Origin: VAZQ01 sp963821505
Lineage (GTDB): Bacteria > Pseudomonadota > Alphaproteobacteria > Rhizobiales > Xanthobacteraceae
NCBI GenBank assembly: GCA_963821505.1
Contig: CAWGEH010000003.1
Coordinates: 1 to 64,000 of the forward strand
DNA length: 64,000 nt
Direction: 5' to 3'
The stretch's first letter is position 1, and the number at the start of each line of letters is the position of its first letter. A model generated the notes under the pieces. It was not told the DNA's origin. It ran no database searches and saw only the letters and a list, made by a program, of their open reading frames with translations. Position numbers and translations under genes: made by a program. Shown here one piece after another: positions 47,426 through 56,520 of this stretch.

Positions 47426-47525
47426 TTCTGTCGGCTGCACATGATGGGCCACCAACGCGCGGCCCAGCGAGCTTGGCATTATACGCGGGCGACAGCCAAA
47501 GCCGTTGCCTACCCTGCGAATCCGG

Positions 47526-48245
47526 CTACGCGTGGCCCGCTTCGCTCGAGAGCATGCCGAGATCGATGCCGATCTTCCTCAGCGCGCGCTCGTATTTGCC
47601 GCCGGTGTCCTGACCGAAAATCAGCTCGGCATCGGCCGAGCAATGCAGCCAGCCGTTATGCTGGATCTCGGTCTCGAGCTGGCCCGGGGCCCATCCGGCA
47701 TAGCCCAGCGCCAGAATTGCGCTGCGCGGTCCGTCGCCGCGGGCGATCGCCTTGAGAATATCGAGGGTCGCGGTGAGACAAATGCCTTCGTCGATCGGCA
47801 GCGTCGAGTTCTCGATGAAGAAATCGCTCGAATGCAGCACGAACCCGCGTTGGGTATCGACCGGCCCGCCCTTGAGCACCTTGACGCCTTCCGCGCGCGT
47901 CGGAAGCTGGATCAGATCCGCCGCCGGGATGACGTCGAGCTGCACCAGCAGGTCGGGGAAACTGATATGCGCCGCCGGCTGATTGACGATGATGCCCATC
48001 GCCCCCTCGTTCGAATGAGCGCAAACATAGATCACGCTGCGCGCGAAGCGGTCATCGCCCATGGAGGGCATCGCGATCAGCATCTGGCCGTCGAGATAGC
48101 CGCGCTTCGACGTCTTGCGTTGCTGGGGCTTGGATTTGGCCGCCTTTCCCGGTGCAATCGATTCGGAGCGAGGCGCGGCAGGATCGGTGCGTGGCGCCGA
48201 CGCCTCGCCGTTATCTGGCATGCCGGGCTTGCGACTGAACTTCAT
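47526..48245 (-). CDS. YqgE/AlgH family protein (DUF179)
   Basis: 239 residues. A ~48-residue Lys/Pro-rich N-terminal extension precedes the conserved core: YLDGQMLIAMPSMGDDRFARSVIYVCAHSNEGAMGIIVNQP, then GGPVDTQRGFVLHSSD and LGYAGWAPGQLETEI. Function is not firmly known; homologues are linked to alginate and stress regulation in Pseudomonas. Convergent with the GGDEF-EAL gene and divergent from the DsbD-like gene. Confidence 0.93.
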   Translation of the reverse strand: MKFSRKPGMPDNGEASAPRTDPAAPRSESIAPGKAAKSKPQQRKTSKRGYLDGQMLIAMPSMGDDRFARSVIYVCAHSNEGAMGIIVNQPAAHISFPDLLVQLDVIPAADLIQLPTRAEGVKVLKGGPVDTQRGFVLHSSDFFIENSTLPIDEGICLTATLDILKAIARGDGPRSAILALGYAGWAPGQLETEIQHNGWLHCSADAELIFGQDTGGKYERALRKIGIDLGMLSSEAGHA

Positions 48246-48477
48246 GTCGAAATGCTACCTGATTGGAGGACGATTGCAACGACGCGTCCTGCGACCAAAG
48301 TCCATGTACCCTTAAGTCCATGCATCCTTCGTGCCACAATTCGCCGCCGGCGCGATGCAAAGCCGTATATGTGGGGCTTTCGTGAAGCTTTCCAGAGGCC
48401 GCCCGAGTTCCGATCACGCGCCCGCTCACGATGAATTCAGTGGCCGACGAAAAGTTTCGCCGATAGATCGGGCTACC

Positions 48478-49401
48478 ATGAACACCGGATTCGGCCGCCT
48501 GCGACGGACCGCCGCGCCTCGTGCGATCGGGTACGCGCTGATCGTCGTTGCCGCAAGCCTCGTTGCCACAGGCCTCGTTGCCGCAAGCCTCGCTGCTGCA
48601 AGCCTCGCTGCGGCAAGCCATGCAGCCGCCGCCGACGCTTCGGGCTGGGACGGCGATGAGCGCAGCGCCGTGCGCCTGATTGCGGGCACGCCGTCCTCCG
48701 GCGCAACCGCGCCGATCCGCGCCGGCATCGAGGTCAGGCTCAAGGCCGGCTGGCACACCTATTGGCGCTATCCCGGCGATGCGGGCGTGCCGCCGCGCTT
48801 CGACTTTACGGGATCGCAGAACGTCAAGTCGCTCGACGTGCTGTGGCCCGCGCCACAGCGCATCCCCGAGCAGGGTCTGACCGTGATCGGATATACCGGC
48901 GATGTGATCCTGCCGCTCGCGATCGTGCCGCAGAATCGGGGAAAGTCGGTGACGCTGCGTGTCAAGCTCGACTATGCGGTATGCGAGAAGCTGTGCGTCC
49001 CGGCTGAGGGCAAAGCCGAGCTCGTGCTGGCCGGCAGCGCCTCGTCGCAGGACGCCGCACTGACCGCCGCCGAAGCGCGGGTGCCGAAGAAACTGGCGCT
49101 CGGCGAAGGTTCGCCGCTCGCCATCAGGTCGGTTCGGCGCGAGGACGGCCCCGGTCGGCCGCGCGTCCTCGTCGACGTCGCGGCCCCGCCCGGTGCCAGC
49201 ATCGCGCTGTTCGCCGAGGGACCAACGCCGGAATGGGCGCTGCCCGTGCCGACGGCAGTCGAGGGTGCGCCCGCCGGCTTGCAGCGCTTCGCCTTCGAGC
49301 TCGACGGCGCACCGCCGGGCGCCAAGTACGAAGGGGCCGCCGTCACCCTCACCGCGCTCGCCGGGAATATCGCCATCGCGGTCGTGACCCGTCTCGACTA
49401 A
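48478..49401 (+). CDS. DsbD N-terminal-domain protein
   Basis: 307-residue exported protein matching only the periplasmic N-terminal domain of DsbD/ScsB thiol reductases. Signal peptide built from imperfect 15-bp repeats (AASLVATGLVAASLAAASLAAA). Core: IRAGIEVRLKAGWHTYWRYPGDAGVPP, VGYTGDVILPLAI-like strand, and the cysteine pair in DYAVCEKLCVPAEG. The membrane and thioredoxin domains of full DsbD are absent and no gene for them follows, so it must depend on a partner elsewhere. ATG at 48478 used; weak ribosome site. Confidence 0.83.
   Translation: MNTGFGRLRRTAAPRAIGYALIVVAASLVATGLVAASLAAASLAAASHAAAADASGWDGDERSAVRLIAGTPSSGATAPIRAGIEVRLKAGWHTYWRYPGDAGVPPRFDFTGSQNVKSLDVLWPAPQRIPEQGLTVIGYTGDVILPLAIVPQNRGKSVTLRVKLDYAVCEKLCVPAEGKAELVLAGSASSQDAALTAAEARVPKKLALGEGSPLAIRSVRREDGPGRPRVLVDVAAPPGASIALFAEGPTPEWALPVPTAVEGAPAGLQRFAFELDGAPPGAKYEGAAVTLTALAGNIAIAVVTRLD
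48550..48625 (+). repeat. Imperfect 15-bp repeats in the signal peptide of the DsbD-like gene
   Basis: About five units of the pattern GC(C/T)GCAAGCCTCGTT/GCT in tandem encode the hydrophobic core of the signal peptide as repeated Ala-Ala-Ser-Leu. In frame, so unit gain or loss changes only the signal-peptide length. Confidence 0.75.
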
Positions 49402-49504
49402 TTCGCCGGGCGCGGTAGTTTGGGCGTCGGCGCGCCCGTGCAACCGGATCTCCGAGCGGCGCGGCAAAGCTCCGGGTTCAACCATAAGCGAGAGGATGAC
49501 AATC

Positions 49505-49987
49505 ATGCCCATCAAGGTCGGCGACCGTCTGCCGGAGACCAAGTTTCGCGTGATGACGTCGGAAGGGCCGGCGTGGAAGTCCACCGACGACATTTTCAAG
49601 GGCAAGAAGGTTGCACTGTTCGCGGTGCCCGGCGCCTTCACCGGCACCTGTCACAAGATGCACGTTCCGTCGATCACCCAAAATGCCGACGCCATCAAGG
49701 CGAAGGGCGTCAACACCATCGCCGTTACCTCCGTCAACGACGTTTTCGTCATGGACGCCTGGAAGAAGGCGACCGCCGCCGACAAGGTCGAGTTCCTGGC
49801 CGACGGCAACGGCGAATTTGCCAAGGCCATCGACCTCACCTTCGATGGCTCCGGCAACGGCCTCGGCACGCGCTCGAAGCGCTATGCCATGCTGGTCGAA
49901 GACGGCGTGGTGAAGAAGCTCAACATCGAGGAAGCGCCGGGCAAGGTCGAGGTATCCGGAGGCGACGCTTTGCTCAAGCAGCTGTGA
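49505..49987 (+). CDS. Peroxiredoxin (Prx5/AhpE-like, redoxin family)
   Basis: Thiol peroxidase of 160 residues, from the ATG at 49505 (AGAGGA 8 bases upstream; ATG at 49496 overlaps the ribosome site). The peroxidatic Cys49 is in VPGAFTGTCHKMHVPSIT; the usual Pro-x3-Thr-x2-Cys signature is kept. No glutaredoxin domain is fused, unlike hybrid forms, so it needs an external reductant (glutathione/glutaredoxin or thioredoxin). Near the DsbD-like gene, so both have thiol redox roles, but they are not clearly one operon. Confidence 0.92.
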   Translation: MPIKVGDRLPETKFRVMTSEGPAWKSTDDIFKGKKVALFAVPGAFTGTCHKMHVPSITQNADAIKAKGVNTIAVTSVNDVFVMDAWKKATAADKVEFLADGNGEFAKAIDLTFDGSGNGLGTRSKRYAMLVEDGVVKKLNIEEAPGKVEVSGGDALLKQL

Positions 49988-50046
49988 TGTTCCCGACGTG
50001 ACTGTCGTCCCCGTGGAAGGGCGGGGACCGGCAGCCCCTGCAACAG

Positions 50047-50080
50047 GGGCGCCGGCGTGTGTTCGACCCCGCCGGCGCCC
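50047..50080 (+). terminator. GC hairpin after the peroxiredoxin gene
   Basis: Perfect 11-bp inverted repeat GGGCGCCGGCG / CGCCGGCGCCC with a 12-base loop, between two convergent genes. No T-run follows, so it may be a repeat element or an mRNA-stabilising stem rather than an intrinsic terminator. Confidence 0.55.
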
Positions 50081-50134
50081 GAAATGGGTGTGCGGGGACG
50101 ATAGCCGGCCCTTACCGATCAGCCGGCCTGCCTA

Positions 50135-51889
50135 TCATCCCGCCGCGTGGGTGAGCTCCTCGATCTTTTTCTGATGCGCGATCGCGGCTCTCGCGCCGTC
50201 GGTCTTGGTCAGGAGGTCGAGGGTTTCCTCGTCATCCTCGCGCACCGGCGTGAGCGCCTGGTCCATGTAGGACTGTCGGTTGGGATCGCGCTCGATGCGG
50301 CGCTTGAGCCGGAACATCCACCAGATGGTCGCCACCAGCTTGAGATTGTTGGCGATCAGCGTCCAGACATGACGTGGATAGAAGGTGAGCGTGGATTCGG
50401 GCGGCAATCCGGGCCGGCGTTCCGTGATGTGCTTGAGGCGGAACAGTCCGCTCTGCAGCGGATGCACCTTTTCGACCTGCATCATGGTGGTGAATTGCAC
50501 CAGCACCTTCATGAAGCTCAGCAGCGGGATGTTGGTCACGAATGCCCGCCGCAGCAACGTCTCGATGTGCTCCGGCGTGTAGTAGAGCGACCAGGCCTCC
50601 TGATAGATCGCCTCCAGCTGCTCCCGCGTCATCTTCGGATGGTCGGTGACGGCGTGCTCGAGATCGTATTTGTTGAGATCGGCGTCCATGTCGACGCCCT
50701 TCCCCCACAGCACCTTGTGATCCTCGGAGCCGGGAAGCGGAGTCAGGATGTTGAACTCGAGCATGTCGAGCGGCAGTTCGCGCTGGATGATGGCAATGTC
50801 GCGCCGGATCGACTCCGGCGTATCGCCGGGGAAGCCGAGGATGTAGCCGGCATAGATGAAGACGCCCTGCGCCTTCCAGGCCAGCAGCATCCTGCGGTAC
50901 TCGGTGATCTTGTTCTGCTTTTTCTTGGCGGCGGCCAGGTTGTCCGGATTGACGTTTTCGAGCCCGATGAATACGCGCGTGACGCCCGCGCGCCTGGACT
51001 TCTCCACGAAGTTCGGGATTTTGTGACACATCGTGTCGACCTGGATCATCAGGCCGAGCGGAATCTTGTCGACCTCGCGCAGCTTGGCGAGGCGGTCGTA
51101 GATCGCTTCCCATTCCCTGTTGCGGGCGAAATTGTCGTCGGTGATGAAGAAGCGGGAGATGCCCTGGGCCCAATTGTCGCGCACGATCCTCTCGATATCG
51201 TCGGGCGAGCGGTAGCGCGACTTGCGGCCCTGCACGTTGATGATCGTGCAGAACGAACACTGGAACGGGCAGCCGCGGCCGGCATCGAAGCTGGTATTGG
51301 TGCCGGCGGTGCGCCTCGCGAACTGGTGCGGCAGGAACGGGATCGGCGTGCCGCCGATCGAGGGCAGGTCCTTCATGAAATTGTAGAGCGGCTTCATGCG
51401 GCCCTGCGCGGCGTCCGCAAGCACGATGTCGAGCCGCTCCTCGGCTTCCCCCGCGAAGATGGAAATGCCGAGCTCGCGCGCGAGCTCGAGGTCGATGGCG
51501 GTGCCGTCGAGCATCGACAGGCAGCCCGAGACGTGAAATCCGCCGAGGGCGATCGGGATGCCGGCCGCGCGGAAGGGACGCGCGATATCGAGCGCACGCG
51601 GATATTGATTCGATTGCACCCCCACGAGCGCCAGCAGACCGAACTTGCCGTGGCGCCGAAAGCGCTGGATCAGCTTCGGAATATTCACGCGCGTGTTGGT
51701 TTCGTCGATGACGTCGATGTCGATTTCGACGTCCGGACCGAGAACGCGCCGGCGGGCGCAGTCGAGCGCGAGACCGTAGACCGAGGCCAGCGAATTGGAT
51801 GGGATCAACGCCCGCCACCAGCGGATGACATATCCGTCGTCGTGGTAGTGCGACGGCTTGAGCAAGACGAGTTGAAAGCGGCGCTTCAC
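50135..51889 (-). CDS. B12-binding-domain radical SAM protein
   Basis: 584-residue radical SAM enzyme from a GTG at 51889 (the frame continues upstream without homology). An N-terminal cobalamin-binding-like Rossmann domain (residues ~1-165) precedes the iron-sulfur cluster motif Cys207-x3-Cys211-x2-Cys214 (GCPFQCSFCTII). A C-terminal region with a hydrophobic stretch (WTLIANNLKLVATIWWMF) may contact the membrane. Related families include BchE and the hopanoid methylase HpnP. The context (desaturase upstream) suggests a lipid substrate, but that is inference. Confidence 0.9.
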   Translation of the reverse strand: MKRRFQLVLLKPSHYHDDGYVIRWWRALIPSNSLASVYGLALDCARRRVLGPDVEIDIDVIDETNTRVNIPKLIQRFRRHGKFGLLALVGVQSNQYPRALDIARPFRAAGIPIALGGFHVSGCLSMLDGTAIDLELARELGISIFAGEAEERLDIVLADAAQGRMKPLYNFMKDLPSIGGTPIPFLPHQFARRTAGTNTSFDAGRGCPFQCSFCTIINVQGRKSRYRSPDDIERIVRDNWAQGISRFFITDDNFARNREWEAIYDRLAKLREVDKIPLGLMIQVDTMCHKIPNFVEKSRRAGVTRVFIGLENVNPDNLAAAKKKQNKITEYRRMLLAWKAQGVFIYAGYILGFPGDTPESIRRDIAIIQRELPLDMLEFNILTPLPGSEDHKVLWGKGVDMDADLNKYDLEHAVTDHPKMTREQLEAIYQEAWSLYYTPEHIETLLRRAFVTNIPLLSFMKVLVQFTTMMQVEKVHPLQSGLFRLKHITERRPGLPPESTLTFYPRHVWTLIANNLKLVATIWWMFRLKRRIERDPNRQSYMDQALTPVREDDEETLDLLTKTDGARAAIAHQKKIEELTHAAG

Positions 51890-52059
51890 TGCGTTTTCCC
51901 AGCCCCGATGTTCTCGACCTGGCCCGTGCAAAGGGCATCCTGGCGGATGAACCCTCGCGCACCATAGCACGTGATAGCACTTGGCGGGATCAAACAAAAT
52001 CGGACAAAACGAGACTTCCCCGCGCCGAGGCTCGTCGCCCCTGTCCAGTCGGGGCCGAT

Positions 52060-53127
52060 TTAACCGATGTTGCGATCACGGATGCGATGCCGGCGCATCT
52101 CGCGAAAGGAGATGAGGCGCCGCCTGCCCTCATCCCAAAGCACGAGGCGTACGCAGCGAAAACTCTCCGCGAGCGTAAGCCGACCAGTTGCGACTAGCTC
52201 AGGGTGTTCGCGCAGCACGTCGGGCAGTCGGTAGTACGGGATTCGGCTGCAGAGATGGTGGACGTGGTGCACGCCAATGTTGGCCGAGAACCACCGCAGG
52301 ACGCTCGGCAGATCATAGTGGGAGCTGCCGTGAAGCGCAGCCGCCTGCACGGTCCAGGTGCGGTTCTCGGCCCAGAACGTATCCTCGAACTGATGCTGGA
52401 CGTAGAACAGCCAGACCCCGACGGAACCTGCAATCAAGGTAATCGGCAGGTGCACCAGCAGAAACGGGCCGATGCCGACAAACCACATCACGATACCGAC
52501 GAGACCCGCGATGGCGGCGTTGGTCGCCATGGTGCTGAGCCACGGCTTCCAGCCGCCGCGCGTCAAGCCGATCGGCAGCCGATGCTGCAAGATGAACAAA
52601 TAGGCCGGGCCGAGGCCAAACATGACGATCGGGTGCCGGTACAGGCGATACCGAAGCCGACCCCATCGCGACAGCGCCAGATACTCGCGCACGGTGAGCG
52701 TGGTGATGTCGCCGATGCCGCGGCGATCGAGATTGCCCGAACTCGCGTGGTGGATGGCGTGCGTTCGGCGCCAGAAGTCGTACGGCGTCAACGTCAGGAC
52801 ACCTATGACACGGCCCACCCAATCATTCGCCAGGCGATGGCGGAAGAAGGCGCCGTGGCCGCAATCATGCTGAATCATGAAAAGTCGCACCAGAAAGCCC
52901 GCAGCCGGCACCGCCAACAACAGACAGAACCAGTAGCCGAGGTCGAGCGTCGCCCACATCAAGACCCACAGCAGAACGAGCGGCACGATCGTGATGACGA
53001 GTTCGGTCACACTGCGTGTGCGGCTGGGTTCGCGGTAGCGAGCAAGAATTTGGCTCCAGGCCGGCACCTCGGGCGCCGCGGCAGCAGCGCAGGCACGGTG
53101 TTGCGTCTTTTCCAATGTCGAATCCAT
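52060..53127 (-). CDS. Membrane fatty-acid desaturase
   Basis: 355-residue di-iron desaturase, delta-12/omega-6 type by style. Three His boxes: HDCGH (87-91), HAIHH (123-127) and HHVHH (about residue 288). Four membrane segments between (VTELVITIVPLVLLWVLMW; YWFCLLLAVPAAGFLV; two more after 190). Introduces double bonds into membrane lipids, e.g. in the cold. Upstream of the radical SAM gene on the same strand, with a 170-bp gap. Confidence 0.92.
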   Translation of the reverse strand: MDSTLEKTQHRACAAAAAPEVPAWSQILARYREPSRTRSVTELVITIVPLVLLWVLMWATLDLGYWFCLLLAVPAAGFLVRLFMIQHDCGHGAFFRHRLANDWVGRVIGVLTLTPYDFWRRTHAIHHASSGNLDRRGIGDITTLTVREYLALSRWGRLRYRLYRHPIVMFGLGPAYLFILQHRLPIGLTRGGWKPWLSTMATNAAIAGLVGIVMWFVGIGPFLLVHLPITLIAGSVGVWLFYVQHQFEDTFWAENRTWTVQAAALHGSSHYDLPSVLRWFSANIGVHHVHHLCSRIPYYRLPDVLREHPELVATGRLTLAESFRCVRLVLWDEGRRRLISFREMRRHRIRDRNIG

Positions 53128-54047
53128 CTATCGTGTGAATTGCCTGAACCGTTGAGCGCACTGTGGCCCCGTCGTGTGCGCAGGATTGCGCGCGACCTCG
53201 GCCCGCATTGCATTTCCCCGCCATGACCCTGAAACGCTGATTTCACCGGGCTCAAGGCCAAACATCACGCAACGTCTCTCGTTTGGAGATTTGCGCCAAG
53301 CCGCAAGACCGGCTGATGCGACGCTCGCTCACGAACATGCTTGCTGGGCGGGCCTTGCCGACAAGCAGAGCGCGGGCGCAAAAAGGCGAAGCAACGAACC
53401 ACACCGCGCGCCTCCCGACTCCGGGGAGCCGCACCCTTTCCAAACAACGGTTTCGCTTCCTGGGTGGTCCGATTTTTCGGCCGACCTGATAATACATTCT
53501 ACCCTAACCGTCCATAGAATACGACAGTAGCTTTCCAGGGCTTTTGTAAATTTCGATACCCGCGGCTGTTTTTTTCAAATTTCGCCATTACGTCCTCCGG
53601 GTCGTTTGAATGATGTTCATTCAGCCGATCATTCAGCTCCATTTTAGAGACACTTGATGACCAAGCTTGCTTGGGATTCAAGCACTGCAAGGCTGGAACT
53701 CAGCGCGACTGCCGGACTGCGTCAAGACGATCCATGACTTGAAGGCGATCAATGACTTGGCCCTTGCGAGGAATGACGCGAGATGTGGATCGGTCTCTTC
53801 GCTATCGTGATAGCGATTGCCATCTGCCTGGGCGTAGCGGCATTCGTTATGCAGCGAGCCGCGCGCCACACCGAGACCTTGGGCCGGTGGGTCGGACGAT
53901 GATGGATTTCGCATCCCTGCGTCAAAACGCTTCCGCCGCTCGCAAGCAAGCCACGCTGTCTATGCAGGCCTGCAAAGGCGGCGTACCGATGTGATGCCGG
54001 TCCTCGGCGGCCGAGGGTTCGCCGATCGGCGCGCGGGAGCACATTTT
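53128..54047. other. Long low-gene stretch between desaturase and transglutaminase genes
   Basis: About 900 bases. The middle (53480-53660) is distinctly AT-richer than the rest of the window, with T7 and other homopolymers. Frames that stay open elsewhere here look non-coding. One small frame with a good ribosome site (53499-53588, minus) is listed separately. Promoters of both flanking genes must lie here. Confidence 0.45.
53499..53588 (-). CDS. Possible 29-residue basic protein in an AT-rich spacer
   Basis: ATG at 53588 with GGAGG five bases upstream; sequence MAKFEKNSRGYRNLQKPWKA then a hydrophobic end VVFYGRLG and a TAG stop. The same frame extends upstream to 53690. No family recognised. 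The ribosome site is better than most in this spacer, and the composition is unlike shadow frames. Confidence 0.35.
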   Translation of the reverse strand: MAKFEKNSRGYRNLQKPWKATVVFYGRLG

Positions 54048-54953
54048 TTGACCATCCTCAACGTGCGGCATACCACCATCTATCGCTACCGGCGCGCCGT
54101 TGCGCTCGGCGACCATCGGCTGATGCTGCGCCCGCGCGACAGCCACGATCTTCGGCTCATTCAAACCAACTTGAATTTGTCACCGCCGGCGACATTGCGC
54201 TGGATCCACGACGTGTTCGGCAATTCGATCGCCATTGCGTCATTTGCCGAGCCCGCGACCGAACTGAGGATCGAGAGCAGCCTGCAGCTGGAGACATATG
54301 TCGTGGAGCAGCCGGCCTTCCAGATCACCCCTGACGCAGTGAGCTATCCCTTCATCTATTCCGCAGACGATCGCATCGACCTCGGCCGAATGCTGGAGCG
54401 CCATCACCCCGATCCCGCCGGCCGCCTCGACGCATGGGCGCGCGGCTTCATACGCAGCAACCCGACCAATACGTCGGCGCTCCTGGCCGACCTCAATAGC
54501 GGTGTCGCGGCATGGATTTCATATCAGAGCCGCGAAACCGAGGGGACGCAGACCCCGCTCGAGACGCTCGACCGGGGTTGGGGCTCGTGCCGCGACCTCG
54601 CCGTCCTGCTGATCGAAGCGGCCCGCAGCCTCGGCTTCGGGGCACGCGTCGTGACCGGATACCTGTACAACCCTTCGGCGGACGGACGCGCCGGGGCTGC
54701 AACGGGCGCTGGGACGACACACGCATGGGCTGACATCTACCTGCCGGGCGCCGGCTGGATCGCCTACGACCCCACGAACGGGACGATCGGCGGCGTGGAC
54801 TTGATCCGCGTTGCGGTCACCCGCGACATCAGCCAGGCGGTTCCCATTGCCGGCAGTTTTGTCGGCAGGCCTGACGACTATCTGGGCATGACCGTCGACG
54901 TATCGGTGGTTTCGGAAGACCCCGGACGTGCAAGAGCGGCGGTCGGCTCCTGA
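54048..54953 (+). CDS. Transglutaminase-like cysteine protein
   Basis: 301 residues from a TTG at 54048 preceded by GGGAG; the frame opens as early as 53991. N-terminal beta domain (ILNVRHTTIYRYRRAVALGDHRLMLRPR) typical of bacterial transglutaminase-like proteins. Catalytic triad: Cys in GWGSCRDLAVLLIEAARSLGF, His in GTTHAWADIYLPG, and Asp in WIAYDPTNG. Such proteins may cross-link or hydrolyse peptides; no signal peptide is seen. Stands alone. Confidence 0.92.
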   Translation: MTILNVRHTTIYRYRRAVALGDHRLMLRPRDSHDLRLIQTNLNLSPPATLRWIHDVFGNSIAIASFAEPATELRIESSLQLETYVVEQPAFQITPDAVSYPFIYSADDRIDLGRMLERHHPDPAGRLDAWARGFIRSNPTNTSALLADLNSGVAAWISYQSRETEGTQTPLETLDRGWGSCRDLAVLLIEAARSLGFGARVVTGYLYNPSADGRAGAATGAGTTHAWADIYLPGAGWIAYDPTNGTIGGVDLIRVAVTRDISQAVPIAGSFVGRPDDYLGMTVDVSVVSEDPGRARAAVGS

Positions 54954-55196
54954 GGCCGAGCCGTCGGTGGCCGAGATGGCGTGGCGCAATCTCGGTCCTC
55001 GAGCGCCGGTTCACTCGCTTGACGGCGCCGGGCGCGCCGTGGCTGCTCGGGCTTAGGGAGAATTGCCTAGGTGCGGACGTACAACCGGCGTATACTGATG
55101 GCGTTATCGGCATGTGCAGCAGCGTCGATAAGACGAACCCAGGCGCCGATGACCGAGAGATACTTGCGCTCCCGCCTGCAACGCAAGGAGCGCCCG
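54954..55196. other. Spacer after the transglutaminase gene
   Basis: About 240 bases, no gene seen. A TATACT hexamer near 55093 could be a -10 box, but no -35 at proper spacing was found. Confidence 0.35.
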
Positions 55197-55418
55197 ATGT
55201 CCAAGGAACTCCAACCATCGAAGGCATCGCGGCACCGACGCGATGCGGCCGCCTGCGGCGCCTTCGCGACAAACGCCAAATCAGCGACGGATCGCGAACT
55301 GCTGCTGCGCATGCAGCGCTCGTTGCTTGAGCGCGCCTCCCATCAGGAATGGCTCGATGGGCTGCCTCCCGTCCCGCCGGCGGGCTGCAATTCGTTGGCC
55401 GTGCCCACGCGGTCCTGA
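55197..55418 (+). CDS. Hypothetical 73-residue protein
   Basis: ATG at 55197 with GGAG six bases upstream; the frame opens earlier at 55071 but this start is better supported. Sequence is Lys/Arg-rich at first, then an amphipathic helix (TDRELLLRMQRSLLERASHQEWLDGLPPVPP). No family recognised. Followed 111 bp later by the DUF1488 gene on the same strand. Confidence 0.45.
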   Translation: MSKELQPSKASRHRRDAAACGAFATNAKSATDRELLLRMQRSLLERASHQEWLDGLPPVPPAGCNSLAVPTRS

Positions 55419-55529
55419 TCGGGCCTGCCGTGCCACAGGAGGCATGCTTCGGAATCGGGCGCCGGCCGTGCGCGATGACTTCAGTCGGAGCGATTCCGAC
55501 CCGGCAACTTGGAAGGAGCACATGCGATC

Positions 55530-55793
55530 ATGACGCTGAATTTTCCGAATCAAAGCCGCTCCTATGACGCGAGGCGGCGCGCCGTGCGGTTTTGGGGGCA
55601 CGACAGCGCAATGGAGGCTTCGTTTTTTGTGACCGAAGAAGCGTTGAAGCGGGTCCATCCCAGCATGCGCCTCGACGAAGCCGGACTGCTGGGCGCCTTT
55701 GACGCAAACCGAGACCGGATCTACGCGGCCGCGGCCAGAGTCTATGCGCGCGGGCGCAAAGGCTCTTACGACCTCGTCAGCACCGATTTCTGA
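55530..55793 (+). CDS. DUF1488 family protein
   Basis: 87 residues, MTLNFPNQSRSYDARRRAVRF then FWGHDSAMEASFFVTEEALKR and RIYAAAARVYARGRKGSYDLV, matching the family pattern. GGAAGGAG lies about 11 bases upstream of the ATG at 55530. Small beta-rich protein of unknown function, widespread in alphaproteobacteria. Confidence 0.85.
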   Translation: MTLNFPNQSRSYDARRRAVRFWGHDSAMEASFFVTEEALKRVHPSMRLDEAGLLGAFDANRDRIYAAAARVYARGRKGSYDLVSTDF

Positions 55794-55862
55794 ACAGCCG
55801 GAGCGGCCCCTGATGGGCCGGCCTCAGCGGAGCTTCGGAGCGCTTGCGCGGGGGAGCGGCGC

Positions 55863-55985
55863 TCAAAAGAAGGTCGTGAAGTTGAATACCCAGAGAAATG
55901 CGACAAAGAGGGCGAGCAGCACGGCGGCGAATGCGTGCAATCCATAAGGGCCGACCAGAATTCTTGAAAGCGCTGCCTGTGCCAT
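55863..55985 (-). CDS. Possible 40-residue single-span membrane protein
   Basis: MAQAALSRILVGPYGLHAFA followed by one strong hydrophobic helix (VLLALFVAFLWVFNF) and TTFF. Short proteins of this build are common and often missed in Rhizobiales. Ribosome site is weak (GGGA about 10 bases upstream). Confidence 0.42.
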   Translation of the reverse strand: MAQAALSRILVGPYGLHAFAAVLLALFVAFLWVFNFTTFF

Positions 55986-56098
55986 AGATCGCGTATCCCA
56001 TGAATTGCTCAAACGATATCTGACTCGCAGAATATCACGCAAAACACAACCTGAATCGGGCCCGGCGGCGCGCGGCGGCAAGCAACAGCTTTCGTCGA

Positions 56099-56407
56099 TC
56101 AGCGCTTACGTCGGTCCGGATCGGTGAGCGCAACAAGGAAGGCGATCCACGCCTGCTCTGTTCCCTCGATATTGCCATGGCGGACGGCCTTGGCGCGAGA
56201 GGCTTGCCATTTGGCCTCTTCGTCCGGGCGCGCCTGGCGGACCTGGATGTTCGCCACACCGTCCCACAGCGGCAGACCGTCCGTCGCCAGCACCATGAGG
56301 TCGTCGCGAAAGGCGCGGTCGCGCACGAGCCGCTCGGCGTCGCGGCCGTTGTCCGCCTGGAACGCGGCGATGCCCCTGCCCTTGATGTCGGCGACGTAGA
56401 TCGTCAT
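56099..56407 (-). CDS. Hypothetical 102-residue protein
   Basis: Starts MTIYVADIKGRGIAAFQADN, ends DPDRRKR; contains HGNIEGTEQAWIAFLVALTD. Amino-acid composition and codon pattern look coding, and it reads like a conserved Rhizobiales protein, but I do not recognise a family. Monocistronic. Confidence 0.62.
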   Translation of the reverse strand: MTIYVADIKGRGIAAFQADNGRDAERLVRDRAFRDDLMVLATDGLPLWDGVANIQVRQARPDEEAKWQASRAKAVRHGNIEGTEQAWIAFLVALTDPDRRKR

Positions 56408-56520
56408 GTGCGTTGACGGGTCCGGCGAACAAGTCGCGCGCTTGCAGTCGAGATCAAAGCATCATTGGAGAGGTGCGCCAAGCTATTGACGATCTGGTCC
56501 TCGCCCGCGACTGGCCTGAA

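Noticed and set aside
50147..51967. A 606-codon open frame opposite the radical SAM gene
   Set aside because: Antisense shadow; the minus-strand product has catalytic motifs and normal length.
54829..55521. A 230-codon minus-strand frame over the spacer and transglutaminase end
   Set aside because: Composition looks random (Arg/Ser/Pro-rich) and it overlaps a real gene and a better-supported small frame.
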